Shown: piece after piece, positions 62,422 through 64,000 of the stretch | Layout of the letters: each line of letters begins with the position of its first letter | Position numbering within the stretch: position 1 is the first letter of the stretch | Source of the DNA: JAUILH01 sp965230535 | Lineage (GTDB): Bacteria > Bacteroidota > Bacteroidia > Flavobacteriales_D > JAUILH01 | Assembly: GCA_965230535.1 (NCBI GenBank) | Contig: OZ246010.1 | Location: forward strand, 2,170,001 to 2,234,000 | Reading direction: 5' to 3' | DNA: 64,000 nucleotides | Notes under the pieces: model-generated | Database searches by the model: none | The model's input: the letters and a program-made list of their open reading frames with translations, nothing else | Told to the model about the DNA's origin: nothing | Program-made: the position numbers and the translations under genes

Positions 62422-62955
62422 ATGACAGATGAGCAACTTATTAAATCGAGTATAAAAGGCGATAGGGTTGCGCAAAAGAAGTTGTACGAAAAGTACGCGG
62501 GCAAAATGATGGGTGTGTGCATGAGATATGTAGACAACTCTGATGATGCCAGTGATGTTTTACAGGATGGGTTCATTAAGATCTTTGAAAAACTGGGCTC
62601 TTACAAGCATCAAGGTTCTTTTGAAGGGTGGATAAGGCGAATATTTGTGAATACAGCTTTAGACCACTTGAGGAGGAACAAAAACATGAAGTATGCTGTT
62701 GAGTTAGATGGGGCAGAATATTTGGCTCCTCAGATGGAAAACGTCATGAGTGGATTGGCAGCTGAAGATTTGCTGCAAATTTTGAATAAAATACCTTCCG
62801 GCTACCGGACAGTATTTAACATGTACGCCATTGAGGGATATAGTCATAAAGAAATTGCAGAAGCATTGGATATTTCAGTGAACACATCTAAATCTCAGTA
62901 CTCGAGAGCAAAAAGTTTTTTAAGGAAATTGGTAGAACAATACGATTTAAGATAA
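62422..62955 (+). CDS. ECF (extracytoplasmic function) RNA polymerase sigma factor
   Basis: 177 residues. Region 2 at DASDVLQDGFIKIFEKLGSYKHQGSFEGWIRRIFVN and region 4 at IPSGYRTVFNMYAIEGYSHKEIAEALDISVNTSKSQYSRAK. It directs RNA polymerase to envelope-stress or surface genes. The next gene starts immediately at its stop codon and encodes a membrane protein that could be its anti-sigma-like partner. The start ATG at 62422 is the only reasonable one. Confidence 0.93.
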   Translation: MTDEQLIKSSIKGDRVAQKKLYEKYAGKMMGVCMRYVDNSDDASDVLQDGFIKIFEKLGSYKHQGSFEGWIRRIFVNTALDHLRRNKNMKYAVELDGAEYLAPQMENVMSGLAAEDLLQILNKIPSGYRTVFNMYAIEGYSHKEIAEALDISVNTSKSQYSRAKSFLRKLVEQYDLR

Positions 62956-64000
62956 TTGGGCAAAAAGGATAACATAGAAGAGGTTTTTAAAGACGCATTT
63001 GAGTCTTTTGAAGCACCCGTGGATCCGTCTGTATGGGCAGGGGTTCAGTCCGGAATGTCTGGTGCAGGGTCTGGCGCTGCTGCTGCCGGAACAAGCCTTA
63101 CTGCAAAAATCGTTGGTTTTACTGTGGCTGCAGCCATCACTACAGCTGCGGTTGTTGGCATCTACCAGTACACATCTTCAGAAGAAGAGCCTGTGCAAAA
63201 AGATGACAATAAAGAATTGGTGGAAAACACCACTACTCCAAAAGAAGATATTGAGGCACCCATTGCTTTAGAAGATAAGTCAACGGACTCTATTAAGGAA
63301 CCGGCATCTAAAGAAGAGACCAATACACCGGAAGAAAAATCAGATGTTGTAAATAACGGTTCTTCAGGAAATGCAAATCCTGCCGCTTCTGCCGACACGC
63401 ATTCTCCTGATAAAACAGATTCCACTCCAGACAAGTCCAATGATGCCAATACGGCGACGGATAAGTCGGATGCGACTAAAGAAAAGACTGATAACACCAA
63501 AACATCCAGCGACAAAGAAGCTACAACAGAGTCTAAGGATGAACCAAAGCACGATCCTTTAACTGTAAGTGCACGTCTTGAAAACCAGAAGGGAACTGCT
63601 CCTCTTACGGTGAAAATGCTTGGTACCACTAATGGTTCTGACTTGATCTGGACTGTTAATGATGGAAACGGAAACAAAGTTCTTGAAGGGAATGAACAAT
63701 CATTCACTTTTGAAGAGTCTGGAAACTTCCTGGTTGTTGTTGAAGGCACAAATGAGCACGGAGAGAAGGAAAGACAAGAGTTTTTAGTTGAGGTAGAGCC
63801 AGATGTACAAATTTCCATGAACCTTGATCAGGCTGTTTTGGAAAGAGACGGAAGCGTTCTTTTAATTCCGAATAGCTTTGATAAGAATGAATTAAAGTTT
63901 GTGGTTGAGAATGAAGATTCCATTGATTTCTTCAAGATGGTTGTGGTAGACGGGAATACACAAAAAATCGTCTTCGAAACAACAGACATTTCACAAAGAA
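62956..64000 (+). CDS. Membrane protein with periplasmic PKD-like domain, probable sigma-factor partner (cut by window end)
   Basis: Open from TTG 62956, adjoining the sigma-factor stop codon, to the end of the window (348 residues so far). A short cytoplasmic part (EVFKDAFESFEAPVDPSVW) as in Bacteroidota anti-sigma-like proteins, one membrane helix (about 50-70, KIVGFTVAAAITTAAVVGIY), a long low-complexity Ser/Thr/Asp/Lys linker (about 75-200), then PKD-like strands (NQKGTAPLTVKML ... FTFEESGNFLVVVEGTNEHG). The C-terminus, possibly a gliding-type domain, is outside. There is no ATG near the start, so TTG is chosen. Confidence 0.75.
   Translation, partial: MGKKDNIEEVFKDAFESFEAPVDPSVWAGVQSGMSGAGSGAAAAGTSLTAKIVGFTVAAAITTAAVVGIYQYTSSEEEPVQKDDNKELVENTTTPKEDIEAPIALEDKSTDSIKEPASKEETNTPEEKSDVVNNGSSGNANPAASADTHSPDKTDSTPDKSNDANTATDKSDATKEKTDNTKTSSDKEATTESKDEPKHDPLTVSARLENQKGTAPLTVKMLGTTNGSDLIWTVNDGNGNKVLEGNEQSFTFEESGNFLVVVEGTNEHGEKERQEFLVEVEPDVQISMNLDQAVLERDGSVLLIPNSFDKNELKFVVENEDSIDFFKMVVVDGNTQKIVFETTDISQR

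Overview
The window comes from a member of the Bacteroidota, most likely the order Flavobacteriales (a Cryomorphaceae/Crocinitomicaceae-like marine or freshwater lineage; this placement is inference). The evidence is the number of secreted proteins with type IX secretion (T9SS) C-terminal signals, a gliding-type CHU_C protein, LytTR regulators, promoters of the Bacteroidota type (TAnnTTTG at -7), few Shine-Dalgarno sequences, and the core block acpP-fabF-rnc-IPExxxVDY-pyk. No rRNA, IS element, integrase or CRISPR array was seen. One tRNA (Asn, GTT) lies at 7858-7933.

Region 1 (1-7.75 kb) is the accessory part and the most interesting. After the tail of a T9SS cargo protein comes a 1697-residue polymorphic toxin. 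It has an N-terminal DUF4157 domain of the kind found on extracellular contractile injection system cargo, a hydrophobic middle, and a C-terminal RelA/SpoT-type nucleotide synthetase fold. Six bases downstream is a protein with the full RelA/SpoT HD hydrolase signature, which looks like its immunity partner. Next come an orphan HNH-like toxin tip, a SUKH (SMI1/KNR4) immunity gene and a second SUKH copy broken by two frameshifts. This is the layout of a toxin tip-swapping array.

Region 2 (7.8-22 kb): tRNA-Asn, small secreted proteins, an HMA metal-binding protein, an AhpD-like/thioredoxin redox operon next to an AraC regulator, a PfkB sugar kinase, a YceI lipoprotein with a biotin carrier, a lipoprotein M1 aminopeptidase and an MsbA-like ABC exporter.

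Region 3 (22-32 kb) is housekeeping: an SDR, an RNase HI with two N-terminal hybrid-binding domains, MarC, PurN, an iodotyrosine-deiodinase-like nitroreductase, and the fatty-acid/RNase III/pyruvate kinase block.

Region 4 (32-42.6 kb): small envelope proteins, a 57-residue GldL-like membrane peptide, a LytTR two-component system coupled to a BcrAB-like ABC exporter, an M42 aminopeptidase, a GT22-type glycosyltransferase, a thioredoxin/MsrA-like fusion, a lysine-rich secreted protein and ferritin.

Region 5 (42.7-64 kb): a CHU_C/SprB-repeat adhesin-like protein, RNase R, a signalling operon (MORN-repeat protein, nine-PAS histidine kinase, LytTR regulator), RpiB with an M28 peptidase, an operon of two T9SS cargoes (lysyl-oxidase-like and propeller), a cytochrome P450, a TlpA-like lipoprotein, and an ECF sigma factor followed by a membrane protein cut by the window end.
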